From NCBI GenBank assembly GCA_037367405.1, contig JAZKJV010010758.1, positions 248,001-312,000 on the forward strand: DNA of 64,000 nucleotides. Direction: 5' to 3'. Under the pieces are notes generated by a model, which was not told the origin of the DNA, did not search any database, and saw only the letters and a program-made list of their open reading frames with translations. Below are positions 1 through 11,148 of this stretch, piece after piece (positions within the stretch are counted from its first letter, which is position 1; every line of letters begins with the position of its first letter). This DNA is from Ottelia alismoides (lineage: Eukaryota; Streptophyta; Magnoliopsida; Alismatales; Hydrocharitaceae). A program made the position numbers and the translations under genes.

Positions 1-1839
1 CCACTCACCACCAATAAACGCCAAGGCCTTCTCCTGTACATCGTAAGTAGTTCTACTTTCTTTACATGTCTCGAATGTGGCATCTGACCCTGTGATTTAA
101 TCCAAGAACACCTCCCAGGTTGGCTAAAGAACTTTGAGCTCCTAGGGTTCAATCTGTAGCCCCTGAATCATTTGACGCATCAGGGAAGCTTCGAGGAGGC
201 TGTAGGAGCACGTAAAGATAGTCAACAGTGTTCTAGGTCGCTAGAGACGCGCGATCCATCAGATTAAAACTTGATGAGGACGAGTTCTTGCTTCGTTCTT
301 CCAGTGACCTCAATAGCAGTTAGATCAAGGGCATCCTCTAGAATTAGCTATTGCCATCAGATGAGAGAAGCCATCAACGTTGATCTTCATCCGAAGATCT
401 GATCTCTACCATCCCTGGTGAAGGGGTATCGTGTGATACGAGATAGACATGTGTCCAAGTGATCCACCCACATTTGTTGTATCATAATCTTTAAGGAGAA
501 ATTTACTTTTCATACTCTTAATTTTTGTGTCTTTTTATTTTGTCCTATAAAATACATGGTATGTTTAATAATTGTGTAAAAATTGTAAGGAACCCTTGCT
601 TTTATTTCACATTGCTTTTAGGCCTTGGCACATCACCTCACATGTAGTCCCACATGAGGTGGCAATTTTGCATAGAGACCCTTATGCCTTATTGTATTTC
701 TGTTTCGTCTTTAAAATATGAATATAAGTTGTAACTTTTTAGGTAACTTGCACTATAGCCCCTATCTTTATTTTTAAGTGCAAAAATACCCATTCAAGTT
801 CAATTATTTGTGTGCTTGCATTTCATTTATTAAAAATATCAATTGTTCTTCAAAATTATGAAAAATAAGGGATAGGTGCATGTTAGCATATACATCCATG
901 CTATATTTTTGGATTTGCATTTTAGGCATTTTAACCATTTATTAAAAAAATAAGAGCACATTTTTGTCCTTGTTTGAATTAAAAATTACCAAAAAATATA
1001 AAACCTCTTTAAAAAGTTACAAAAAAATATATTTTATGTATTACATTATTTTATAACTCCAGATCAGAAATCCTTAAAAATAACAAAAAGAAAAGGATAA
1101 AAATTTAAAAGCTCCAAAATCGTTTATAAAATATAAAAACCCTAAAATGCCAAAAATAATTATTTTCTAATTTTTCTTTATATTATTTATTCTATATTAA
1201 AATTGATTTGCAGAATTTTTGACACTTTTTACAATTTTTTATTTTCAGATTAATTTGTCCTATTTTATTTAATCCTTGTTTCGGATATTTTTAGCTTTAC
1301 AAATAGTTAAAAATCAAAAAAAAATATAAAAAAATGAAAAAAATAGTAGAAAATTATATAAAACACAAAAAAATGGTGATTTTTGTTTATTTTAGTTGTA
1401 TTTATAATTATATTACACTTTATTATATATATAAGCCGATATTAGATATTAAAAAAAGAAAATTAATAATCAGAAAATATAAAAAGAAAATAAAATTGCA
1501 AAATTCAAAACAATTAAAATTGTATAAAAATTAAAATCCATAAAAAATATAAAATTAAAAAATCCACACAAAAATAAAATAAATAGACAAGAGAAAAGGA
1601 CAATTTTTTTGAATTTATTTTCCCAATCTATCATTTGCTCCCTGAGTTCGACACTCTACACTTAAACCTATACACACATTTGTAGAGTTATAATAAATTT
1701 TTACTCCACAATTTTATTTACATTGCTATATTTATTTGTGAGTTAATTGTTGAATTATTCGGATTTCGTGAGAGGTCGCTTCGTCAATTGTTGATCCGCC
1801 TTGTCGGTTAACAAAACTCTTGCAAAATTCGATTTTTCA
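1..1839 (+). mobile_element. E1 5' LTR, 3'-terminal part
   Basis: Right-hand part of a long LTR whose start lies left of the window. It ends with CA at 1838-1839, followed by two A residues and a tRNA-Asp-type primer-binding site. It lines up by eye with the downstream halves of the E2 LTRs (about 9400-11128) and the E5 LTR (about 48560-50221). Shared landmarks are a GC-richer start (1-480), a hairpin followed by GGCAATTTTGC (about 627-671), a very A/T-rich stretch (840-1600), and the U5-like block reading CTCCCTGAGTTCGACACTCTACAC near 1639. The short open frame at 1334-1534 is low-complexity AT sequence, not a gene. Confidence 0.82.
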
Positions 1840-1841
1840 AA

Positions 1842-1859
1842 TGGCACCGTTGCTGGGGA
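1842..1859 (+). promoter_or_regulatory. E1 primer-binding site (tRNA-Asp type)
   Basis: TGGCACCGTTGCTGGGGA differs at two positions from the complement of the 3' end of plant tRNA-Asp(GUC). It lies two bases after the LTR end. The tRNA would prime minus-strand DNA synthesis here. Both differences are transitions. Confidence 0.88.
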
Positions 1860-3200
1860 GAAATACCGCATAGATTTGGTATCTTTATGTCTTTGTTTCT
1901 TCGCCATTGTCTACTTGTTTGTCCTTATTTATTTATTTGTATTTTATATTATTTTTGAATTGTCTAACCCTCTTCCTTATTTGACTTTTTTGCGAGGGAT
2001 CGTGGATCGAGGGAAGATATCTTAGGAGATCCGGTGCATCCCCTGAGACAAGGAGCCAGCTTTCTGACCTAGCCAACAAGAGAGAGCGACAAAATTGCAC
2101 TTAGAGGATTTTTGAAGACAATAGCTTTGTATTTTATTCTATCTTAATTGTAATTTAAGTGAGAGAGAGATATATATATATATAATTGTAATAACTTGGA
2201 CTCTCCAGGTCTCTGCCACTTCACATGGTCCATTGCCCGAGTGACTGTTTACTTGGGGGCCTCATCGGTTTTTGTTGTGTTTTCTTTGTTTTTTCATTGT
2301 TTCACAAATTCCTTTTTATTTATTTGATGTGATTGAGCCTTAGAATAATATTTTTTGTTGATAGAATAGGTTCAAAGCCCTAATTAACTTGCATGTACCT
2401 ATATTTTGTTTTAGTATCTACTCAAATTTAATGCTCTTCACTTAGATTTTGAACTGCGTGTCGCGAGAGGTTTCCATATAGCACTTGTAGGACCCACTGT
2501 GGTGGGCATCGAGGAGCCTCCAAGAATGGACCATTTGGTTCCTTTCTAAGTGTCTAGAACTTGTTCCATACACTAATGGCAGTTATTGTTCTAGGGCGAT
2601 TTCATTGGTTGCATTATATATAGATAGCTTTCGATTCTATTTAGCATCCTTGCATGAAGAGTGCTGGAGACAAGGTGAGCCTTTCTGGTTAGCATTCATC
2701 ATTGTTTTTGCTCGCATTGCTTTTCTGACTCTCTCCCTTTGATTTTGACCACCAAGCATTCTAAAAACATTGATCCCATGTGAGGTTCATGCATTTTATT
2801 AAAAATCTAAAAAGTGATAACAAAAAATGGGACTCCTAACATTACTTGACCCTAAAAACAAAAAGAAAAATACTCTGTCTTAGGGAGGAAGCCTCCTCAT
2901 TGTATTTGCATTTTATTCTTGATACATACAAACTAAGGATTAATATCTCAATGCCAAACCTACCAACATGTTTCTACAACTTTGTGAAATTCACCTAACT
3001 CTAAAAATTTGAAAAGATAAAAATACCGAACTTTTACGGTCATCATTGTGTTCAGTTGGTGAATTGAGAGGTTTGTTTTGTGTATATTTTTCAGAGATTG
3101 TTTGTGTTTGTACTCGATCTTCTCTACGCAATTGCACCTTTTTCCGACATATCTTGATTTTATCTTTGTGTTCCCCCAATAATCTCCTTTTGTTTTGGAG
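1860..3200 (+). other. E1 untranslated leader
   Basis: No gene. This is the leader between PBS and ORF, homologous by eye to 11149-12508, 21025-22373 and 50242-51575. Common landmarks are GCGAGGGATCGTGGATCGAG near 1992, a GAGAGAGATATATA run near 2161, the hairpin at 2236-2257 followed by GGGGGCCTCATCGG, a block starting TGCATGAAGAGTGCTGGAG near 2653, and a TTACTTGACCCTAAAA block near 2841. Confidence 0.7.
2236..2257 (+). promoter_or_regulatory. E1 leader hairpin (packaging/dimerisation candidate)
   Basis: CCCGAGT (2236-2242) pairs with ACTTGGG (2251-2257) with one G-U pair, loop of 8, followed at once by GGCCTCATCGG. The same position in E2, E3 and E5 carries a different but paired stem. The function is inferred from position only. 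Confidence 0.6.
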
Positions 3201-4888
3201 ATGGCCGACTGGAGTAATTTTTATCCAGACTTTGTGGATCCCTTGTACTCTCAGTCGGTCGACCTCAATTTTTCCTGGAGAACTTTTCTCTTGATTCTTA
3301 TATTTGTACATATCCTCCTAGTCTACTATTCAGGTATTGGATTTTGAATTTTACCCACCATCATCACCCTCACATCTTCAACCATATCACTCTCCTGATA
3401 TTGAAATTTTGATGTCTCCTCTCATGAAGACCACTCTTGAGAACATGACCCGATTAGTAGAGCGAATGTATTCAAGGATAGATGACCTCACTAGCCTAAA
3501 TAACGGCTACATTGCTTATTCACCTTCAGGATTTATGGATTCATTTTAGGACACCTGTGAGAGATTGCAATCTCCCAAAATACAAAAATGAGAAATCCTA
3601 AAAATACAAAAAGATTTCGGGAGACACACAGTCGAGTAAGCTTATGAAGAGAGGGCACCCTTGACAGTCCCTTTGACCACACACACTCACTACAGTTCCC
3701 ACCTTTGACCCCAATGATGAAACTATCCAAATTTCTCTTTATCAGCTATGTATAGATGATGATTCTAATCTTCTCCCTCGTATGGAGGAGATCCAAAATC
3801 TTAAAAAATGGTGACTGAACTAGAAGTGGTGGCATCTATTCATGAGATTATTGAGGTCCCTCTTTGCCAGGACATGACCCAATTATCTGCTCCTGAATTC
3901 AAGAAGATAAAGTGAAGGAGCAGATCCAAGCGACACATTTTGAACATGGCAACTTCCCACACCATAAATCACTATCCACACATTAGGAAAGGGAACACTG
4001 ATACTCCTTTTGTGAAAATGCACCATTTCTGACCATTCTTGTGATCATGGCGGTGCTTCGATCAATATAATACCTTTCTAACTAGTATAATATCTTCACT
4101 TAGGGCCTCTCAAGAAAACCCAGATGATTTATTAGGTTGTTGATGGGTTAATAAAGAGGTCGAGGGAAAATGCTATCATTTAGATCCTGGGCATAATCAC
4201 TACTATAGATATTGTTGTAGTGCCAATGGAGAGCTCCACTCCAACAGAGCATACTCCAATCATCCAGGGATGACCTTTCCTCGCCTCTATGAGAGCAGTA
4301 ATTGATTATGGATCTGGAGAGATTTGTTTCCGTTCTAATGTCGAGAGCGATGTGTTGATTATCGCACCCACCACTAACTATAGACATGCATCTGACAATA
4401 GTGTACCCATGTTAGCCGACCCCGAAGACTATGACCTTGATGTTGATATAAGAGAGGTTTGCTTTTTGATGGATGATTTTGAGACTCGAGGATTCCTTTT
4501 TGATGAGGAAGACTCGGAAAGCATAGACCACAGAGTTCCTACTTGTAACGAGTGGCGATGCATTGATGACATCTGCAGTATTTACACTATAGACACTTTA
4601 GAGTGGAGGGCAGACTTAGGATAGACTACACATACATAATTTGACCTTACTTCTTTCATCAAGGAATTCAGGCCTTTGAGTTCTGTCCTAGTGGATACTT
4701 CCCAGGTCGAGCATGACCACACTACTTCCATTGACCAGTTCATGCCTTTCCACTTTAAGAACACCGGGTATCCTTATCAGGTCGATCATGATTTGTTTGT
4801 GTTTGTTGATGATCCCGATATCGACTTGCACCTTGTTAGATCCATTCCTCGACGGTCATGCAAGATCGTATGCTTTTTACCTTCTTGA
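3201..4888 (+). pseudogene. E1 protease-type ORF, heavily decayed
   Basis: Broken copy of the ORF described at 12509-14503. It starts MADWSNFYPDFVDPL and contains the ESPLM..LENMTRLVERM segment (about 3405-3470). The second half holds the protease region, ending in the block AVIDYGSGEICFRS (about 4292) and an acidic tail that stops near 4886. Several frameshifts and stops separate the parts. A 12-nt deletion relative to E2 runs through the protease active-site loop near 4042-4052. It lies between the E1 leader and the 3' hairpin array, as in E2. No RT, RNase H or integrase follows. It cannot make a full-length protein. Confidence 0.75.
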
Positions 4889-4979
4889 TCTTTGTACATC
4901 CATCTATTTGTATATACTCTTTCATTTTATTTCCTTGCATCTTCCATTTTGCTCATATACCCCATTCCATGTTTATTCC

Positions 4980-5500
4980 TTGCTTTGGATGTACTTTTCC
5001 CTAAGTAATGGGGGTGGGGGGTGGATGACCTGAGTGTTATTTCTTCATTCAATTTTATTTCTTCATTCAATTTTATCTCTCCTTTTGTTGCCTATACTAA
5101 TGGCTCTTTTACCCTAAGTATAGGGGGAGTGATGCGTACATTCTCCTCACATATTTTCTCTTCTATTTATTAGTTTCTTTTGATCCCCTCCATTGTCTGC
5201 TCTCCTGTTGATATTTCTATATATACATAGGGATATCTTACCCCAAGTATAGGGGGAGACCGACTGAGTAGTGATCTGTTCATTCTCGCCCTCAACCCTC
5301 CCTACATGTAGATACAACATGTTGTACTTAGGATTATTTCATCCGAAGTTTAGGGGGGACGGTCAACTTCTCATTCATTCATTACTTCGTTCTTTATTTT
5401 GTCATTGTAGTATAGGTTTTTCTACACTCAATACGAATTATGTCTTCTCTTTTTCTTTCTGATCTATATGGATATAGCTCAAGCTAAGTATAAGGGGTCG
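4980..5500 (+). repeat. E1 array of hairpin plus polypurine-tract modules
   Basis: At least five modules near 5000-5024, 5090-5132, 5222-5259, 5325-5359 and 5466-5499. Each has a left arm related to ATACTTAGG, a short loop, a right arm related to CCTAAGTAT, then a G-run (for example CCCTAAGTATAGGGGGAG at 5112-5129). In E1 several stems have decayed: the right arms are better kept than the left. The modules are the counterparts of those at 14595-15210. Confidence 0.75.
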
Positions 5501-5629
5501 TATATACATCGTACATATTTTAGCCATAACTCATACTTTCGTTATTTCAATAAGTATGGCTAAAATAAAACTAATTACATACTTGTATAAAATTCACTAA
5601 ATTATTTGTGTATACTTATTACTAAATCA

Positions 5630-5960
5630 GGTTAAAAATATTTTTTGCAAAATGCTTGAAACATAGCTTGAAATTGCTTTCGAAAATACTGTTTGGAAAA
5701 TATTTTCTTAAATATTTTCAACCTTTGTAAAAATGTTTTGTTTGTAAAAATTTCTTTTCTATGTATGAAATAAAATGTTTTGAACATCTATTGGCAAATG
5801 GTTTGTAAAATGGCTGCAAATATATTTTGAATATATATATATATATATATATAATTTGAAAAATCGTTGCAAAATGGTTTTCAAATTTTGGAAAATGCTT
5901 GTAAAAATTGGTTGTCAAGTTAGTTTGCAAAATAAAGTTTTCAATTTTTTTGTATTTTTT
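5630..5960 (+). repeat. Degenerate TTTGnAAAATG repeat tract (E1)
   Basis: Loose repetition of units such as GGTTTGTAAAATGG, TTTGCAAAATG and GGAAAATGCTTG. The same kind of tract follows the hairpin array in E2 (15360-15720), E4 (43300-43600) and, reversed, E3 (26100-26400). An (AT)n run sits at about 5830-5853. Confidence 0.65.
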
Positions 5961-6991
5961 TAAAATTGTTTTGCGAACTATATATATCCATTACAAACCT
6001 TATATATAACCTCTAAATTCCTAAATCCTTAATTGTTGTAAATAATAAGACACACTCCTGTGTAAATATCTGTACCTATTTCTTTTCAAAAATCTTTTGT
6101 TGTTTCAAAAAAGTCCCTAAAAATTTGCAAAATTAAAAGTCCAAAAATATTTGCAAAAACCTTTTTAAAAAATTGCAAAAAAATTTTGCAATTTTTTTTC
6201 AAAAATCCATAAAAACTTCTAAACCAGAAAATTGCATCACAAAAAAATATTTTTCTCCATTGTGCATTGTATTTGTATCTTTCAGATTGAGATTAATAAC
6301 TGAACAAGTCTATATAAAATATGAAGATTGGATCTTGGTTGGACCATAAATCTACTGAACCACAGGAACCTTATAGGAACTGGAATTGAGATACTTCAGG
6401 TCTGCTAGACTTAATTCTTTGAGATTATAAGACCTGGTTCAATGTCGTCTTGACTGCCTAAGTAGAATATTTCAGAGCACACGCATGACTTTTCTTGATA
6501 ATGACCGAGCGTGCGCACTTACACCTTACACTTTGCTCACCTCAGTCGAAGTGGTAGAGGCCTAGATTTGTTGGCATGAGACACAAGACAAATGAAACAT
6601 TGGAAGTCACATATGTTGCCATTGTACCCCAACCTGATCCAATAGCCATGAGGTCTAAAGACAGAAGTTGTGAGTTGCAATAAAGCTTCAAAAGAGGGAT
6701 AGTCTACTGGCTAAAGTGGAAAAAGTCCTTATGTAAATGTTGTTGTATATAGTATTAAAAAAAGTACAAACTCAAAAACTCCAAAAAAGTGGACAAGCGT
6801 GATTGAAAATAAAATACTTATCGGAGTGCATATATTTGTATAGTTGATAAGCAAGCTTGAGATTCCAAGTCATATTCTTGTGAGCATGTAGTTGGCTGAC
6901 TTGGCAACACTTGTCAAGCATCCTAAGATAGGTATCTACACTGTCTACCATCCATTCTTCTCTCCACCCCCTCTTCTTGAGTCGGTTGTAC
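5961..6991 (+). other. E1 3' untranslated region, truncated at E2 insertion
   Basis: No gene. From about 6250 it matches 15995-16740 (E2) and 43680-44345 (E4), including the AGGAACCTTATAGGAACTGG block at 6365 and CCCCCTCTTCTTGAG at 6967. It stops at GGTTGTAC (6984-6991), where the E2 LTR begins. The last ~450 bases and the terminal purine tract seen in E2 are missing here, as expected if E2 integrated at this point. Confidence 0.75.
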
Positions 6992-7740
6992 TGATGAATC
7001 TACGTTTCATCATCTTTATTCTATCATTTTGGCCTTAAAAACCCTAGTAAATGCGTGTAAATACTGTTAAATCATGCATTTTATCATCCATGCATTTGTG
7101 TATTAAATGTGCATAAAATACAGTTTTTAATGCCAAATTATAGAATAAAGAAAAGAAAAGAAAACGAATCAAATATTGCAAATATTTTATGACCCAAAAC
7201 CCCGAGACCTAGGCATCTCGATGACTAGGTCGACAAGGAATAAAGTAGGGGGAGATAAGGGCCAAAAATACAACAAAAATACCTACTCTTTCATTCATTC
7301 TTTATTCATTTTGGGACCTATTTTTGGTTCCACTTTTTGTACATCAAATAAAGAAACTTTGTACATGAAAGTTGTAGATAATTAAATAAATAAAAATACA
7401 AAAAATGATTTCATTAAAAAATAATGTACAGATAAGAAGTTACGGTCTGAATAAAAATCCAGAATCCCAACTTCCCAGACCCGTATCTCACAAATAAAAA
7501 CTCCAAATGCATCAAACTCACTTGTAATTGTATATAATTTAAAATAAGCTATTTAATGGCAATGGTTTCGCATTTGGCAGAGTTACGGTTTGAAAGTTGA
7601 GTTTTGGACCCCTATTGTATACTTGTACAGATTAAAATATTCATTTTATTATTTATTCATTATTTTTATAATTTTATATTTTTATAATTTTGTAGATATT
7701 ATTTATAACTTATATGTATATTAAATAATAATAAAAACCT

Positions 7741-7914
7741 AAATAAATACAAAAAAAATACTTGTATATAAAAGACATAGGTAAAATACCTATATACATG
7801 TCTGTATTATTTATATTTTTATTAACCTAAATAAATGCAAAAATAAAATACTTGTATATAAAAGACATATGTAAAATACCTATATACATATCTGTATTAT
7901 TTATATTTTTATTT
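7741..7914 (+). repeat. 87-bp tandem duplication within the E2 5' LTR
   Basis: Two adjacent copies beginning AAATAAATAC (7741) and AAATAAATGC (7828), each with TAGGTAAAATACCTA or a close variant. The other E2 LTR has one copy (from about 17748). Confidence 0.7.
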
Positions 7915-8237
7915 TATTAAGTGCACAAAACACCTCAGAAAAATAAAATAAAAATATATTTAAGTATATAAAAATATTTTATACTTTTATAAAATAATAA
8001 ACAAAAAATAAATAATTTAAATACATAAAATAAAAATAAAATACTTAAATATACAGATATAGATACATACAAGGGGTATAAATGGTAACTTGTAATTATA
8101 CACCCCATAAAAATAATTAAAAATCACCATAAAATAATTCATAAAAAAAATAAACATATTTTTTGTTAATAACCAAAAATTAATAAATTTGTTTTATATT
8201 TTTAATTGAATTTACAAAGACCTTTTCCAGGATTTTT

Positions 8238-8265
8238 CCTGGTTGGTCCACGTGGACCAACCAGG
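8238..8265. promoter_or_regulatory. 28-bp perfect palindrome centred on CACGTG
   Basis: Each half is CCTGGTTGGTCCAC and its exact reverse complement, meeting at CAC|GTG (8249-8254). CACGTG is the plant G-box core bound by bHLH and bZIP factors. Just upstream CCAGGA and TCCTGG form a second inverted repeat sharing the left arm. It sits at the boundary between the AT-rich and GC-rich parts of the LTR. Confidence 0.75.
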
Positions 8266-9702
8266 GGGTCTGGATAGTTGATCGGCGGGTCAACTCTCTA
8301 ACCCACTCCTGCAGCCCGTCAGAGTTGCGTTTTTAGCCATTTTCTCCAATTTTTGAGGACGCATGTTGCATTAATTGGCTTTATGTCCTTCTTGACGTTT
8401 TATCCTCACATATCCAACATACACGCCCATACTTTGTATCAATGATTGGATCATTGATTCGCGGGATACACCTCGATCTTCTTGCAGTCTTGCCCACTCT
8501 CTGACACGCCTCCTGCACTATGTCAGATACTGGATTTTTGGCGTTTTCTCCGAATTTTGGAGAGCGCATCTTTCACCATTTGGCATTGATTCCTTCTTGA
8601 CTTTTGTTCACCATGCATCGAGGATATACGCCCATGGAGTGCTTCGATCTTTAGATCGTTGCATCGTCTAATACACCTCATTCTTTTAGCCCCGTCGACC
8701 ACTCTTTCAAAAAGACCTCCAACCTTCCCTTACACTTTTGAACCCTTTTCGACCCTTGTTTTGAGCCTTGTCGCCGTGCTCTGGATAGAACTTGGTGACA
8801 ACAAGCTCTCCAGCCATGCGCTAGCCCAGGCGAGGGCCGAGGAGTGGTCTCCACCCTTCATCTCCGGTCATCGTCGTGAGGTCCAATATCACCTCAGCCT
8901 AGGCCGAGTCGAGGTCATTTTTCTTCTTATTTTTCACGTGCTTAGTTAGCTGCTAGCCTTAGGATATGATTCATGCAAATATTTTGAGGTTTAATCGATT
9001 GATTTGCCCAGATTTCGCAACCGACACCTTGCCGGAGCTCTCGAGCTCCGCCGACCGTCATTAACCCTACACCCACCGTCCATTCCCTTTTTGCTGGCCC
9101 TGGAACCCTCTACTGTTGCCCGTGAACTTTATTTGCAGGTCCAGGTGTTGAAGCTCGCCTTTTGGGTTCGTTTTTACCGCAGTCCGAGCAGCCTGGAGCG
9201 TTGTCCTCCTCCCATCGCAGTAGCGGTGCTCGGGCGGAGGATCCGCCATTTTGGGACCGTCATCTGTTAGAGGAAGTTTCCAGGCAGCGTCGGGGACTAT
9301 CAAAGGAGCTTCTGACCATCGGAGGGGCTTGAATCATCAAGTTGAATCTCGCCGGGGGTCAGTTCTTCCCACGTTCATCCAACCGAGCCATTGATCTGGG
9401 CCGAGTTCGTCAGGAAGCACAGGTGCTATAGGATCCATCTCCGCTTCAGCCGTCAGATCCTTAACAATCCATCTAATCTCGGCTGTCAACGCCGAAGTGG
9501 TATGGGCGCGCCTCTGAGCGACACGTGGTTAAGTGGGTTTTGCCACACCGTCCGATCGCGCCATTGAGTGGGTAGTTTGCTCCCCTGCCCTCTTAAATTT
9601 TGTAATTACTATTAGATGCATAAACTTTCATCTACTGTCTTAACTTTTTGTAATATATAGGAATAGCACCCCCGTACTTTTACTTATTGCTAGTAGGCCC
9701 CT

Positions 9703-9735
9703 GCCAGGTCTCGTGCTTCAAGCACGTGACTTGGC
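9703..9735 (+). other. E2 5' LTR hairpin before GGCAATTTTGC
   Basis: CGTGCTT (9712-9718) pairs with AAGCACG (9720-9726), with outer pairs from GCCAGGTC and GACTTGGC. The same position in E1 (about 627-663), the other E2 LTR (19622-19653) and E5 (48976-49009) also folds, with different sequence. Confidence 0.6.
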
Positions 9736-10868
9736 AATTTTGCAGGCAACCCCAGGATCTTTGCCTTATTTACTTTTAGTCAAAAAACTTTTTAATTACA
9801 ATTAAGTATTTCTGGTTATTTTGCGAATCAACCCTCAGAGTTTTGTTAATTTCAGAGTAGTCCTTCCCTATCGCGCGTGCTTGCGCATGTGAGGCTAGGA
9901 CTTTAGCATCCATACCTCTGTGGCTTTGATTATTTCGTATTGCTCCTGGGACGTTATTATTCAGTATATATTTTGTTGGGAAATTACATTGTGGCCCTGG
10001 AACTTTCTAATATTACACAAATACCCCTGCCGGCCTTATATTTTTGTATGCTTAGTCTATTTATTCCATGCATTTCTAATACCTCAAAAATTCCACAAAA
10101 ATCACATTAAGATCCTGCTCCATTGCATTTGCACGACATATTTTATTCCATATTTATTGCATTTTAATATTTATAAAAAATAAAAATACTCAATTTCAGC
10201 ACTGTTTGCGTCATAAAATCCCTAAAATTATAAAAACTACCAAGAAAATTCCAAAAAATATATATTTTGTGTCTTTTTAGTGTTATTTAGTGTCAGTCCA
10301 AAAATCACTAAAAAATTCAAAACCAAAACCTTAAAAATTAGAAAATACCTAAAAACTTCAAAAAAATCTATAAAATAATAGAAAAATCAGAAAATTAAAA
10401 ACTCAAGTCCTGTAGGTTCTCTGTTTTATTACCTTTATTTTAAAAATTAGTTTTGGAAAATTTTAAGGTTGTTTAATATTTTTCATTCCCATTTTGATTT
10501 CGGCCAGAATTCCAATTCACTATTTTCTCTTGTTTTGATTTTTAAAAATACCAAAAAGATTCTAAAAAATACCCAAAAATCACAAAAATATTAAAAAAAT
10601 ATAAAAAGACCAAAAGGATTTTATTTCCTAATTTTTGAATATTTCCCCTTATTTTTATAAATATTCTATCACCTCTTTTCTTATATAGTTTATATATTCC
10701 AATTTTGAAAAAGAAAAAAAATATAAATTATAAAAAAGAAAATATAAAATCAGAAAAATTAAAAATCAAAATACAAAATTAAAAATTAAATAAATAAAAA
10801 AATTTAAAAATTAAAAACCCAAAAATATTTGCATTGCATAGTGTAGACCAATACATCACACTCACTCA

Positions 10869-10869
10869 C

Positions 10870-10898
<29 letters not shown>
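10869..10898 (+). repeat. (CA)n microsatellite
   Basis: Uninterrupted AC/CA run inside the LTR. The paired LTR has a shorter run at about 20752-20773. Confidence 0.9.
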
Positions 10899-10901
<3 letters not shown>

Positions 10902-11130
10902 TGGATCTATCCTGCCTTGCTCCCTGTGTTCGAACTCTCTACGTACTTGCATCTATACATCTTTTATGTAGAGTTAAAAATAAATTATAATTTCACATTT
11001 GTTTGTCATTTCTTAATATTTATACTGTGGGTTAATTGTTGATTTTAGTTGGATTTCTGAGTGGTCGACACTTCGACTGAGTTCCCGCTTTGTGTGGAAC
11101 TTAAGACCGCAGAAATTCGGCTAAATCAAA

Positions 11131-11148
11131 TGGCGTCGTTGCTGGGGA
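11131..11148 (+). promoter_or_regulatory. E2 primer-binding site (tRNA-Asp type)
   Basis: TGGCGTCGTTGCTGGGGA, two transitions from the tRNA-Asp complement, two bases after the LTR end. Confidence 0.9.

Larger units (their letters stand above)
6992..11128 (+). mobile_element. E2 5' LTR (about 4.1 kb)
   Basis: Starts TGATGAATCTACG and ends CA at 11127-11128, followed by AA and a PBS. It matches the LTR at 17177-21004 at roughly mid-90s percent by eye. Layout: AT-rich first part to about 8220; a 28-bp palindrome at 8238-8265; a GC-richer block (8230-9600); a hairpin (9703-9735) followed by GGCAATTTTGCAGG; a long AT-rich stretch; a CA microsatellite; and the U5-like block CTCCCTGTGTTCGAACTCTCTACG near 10920. 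Compared with the other copy it keeps ~180 bases (about 7135-7313) and has an 87-bp tandem duplication (7741-7827 / 7828-7914). No coding capacity is evident; short open frames in the GC-rich part are not conserved as proteins. Confidence 0.92.
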
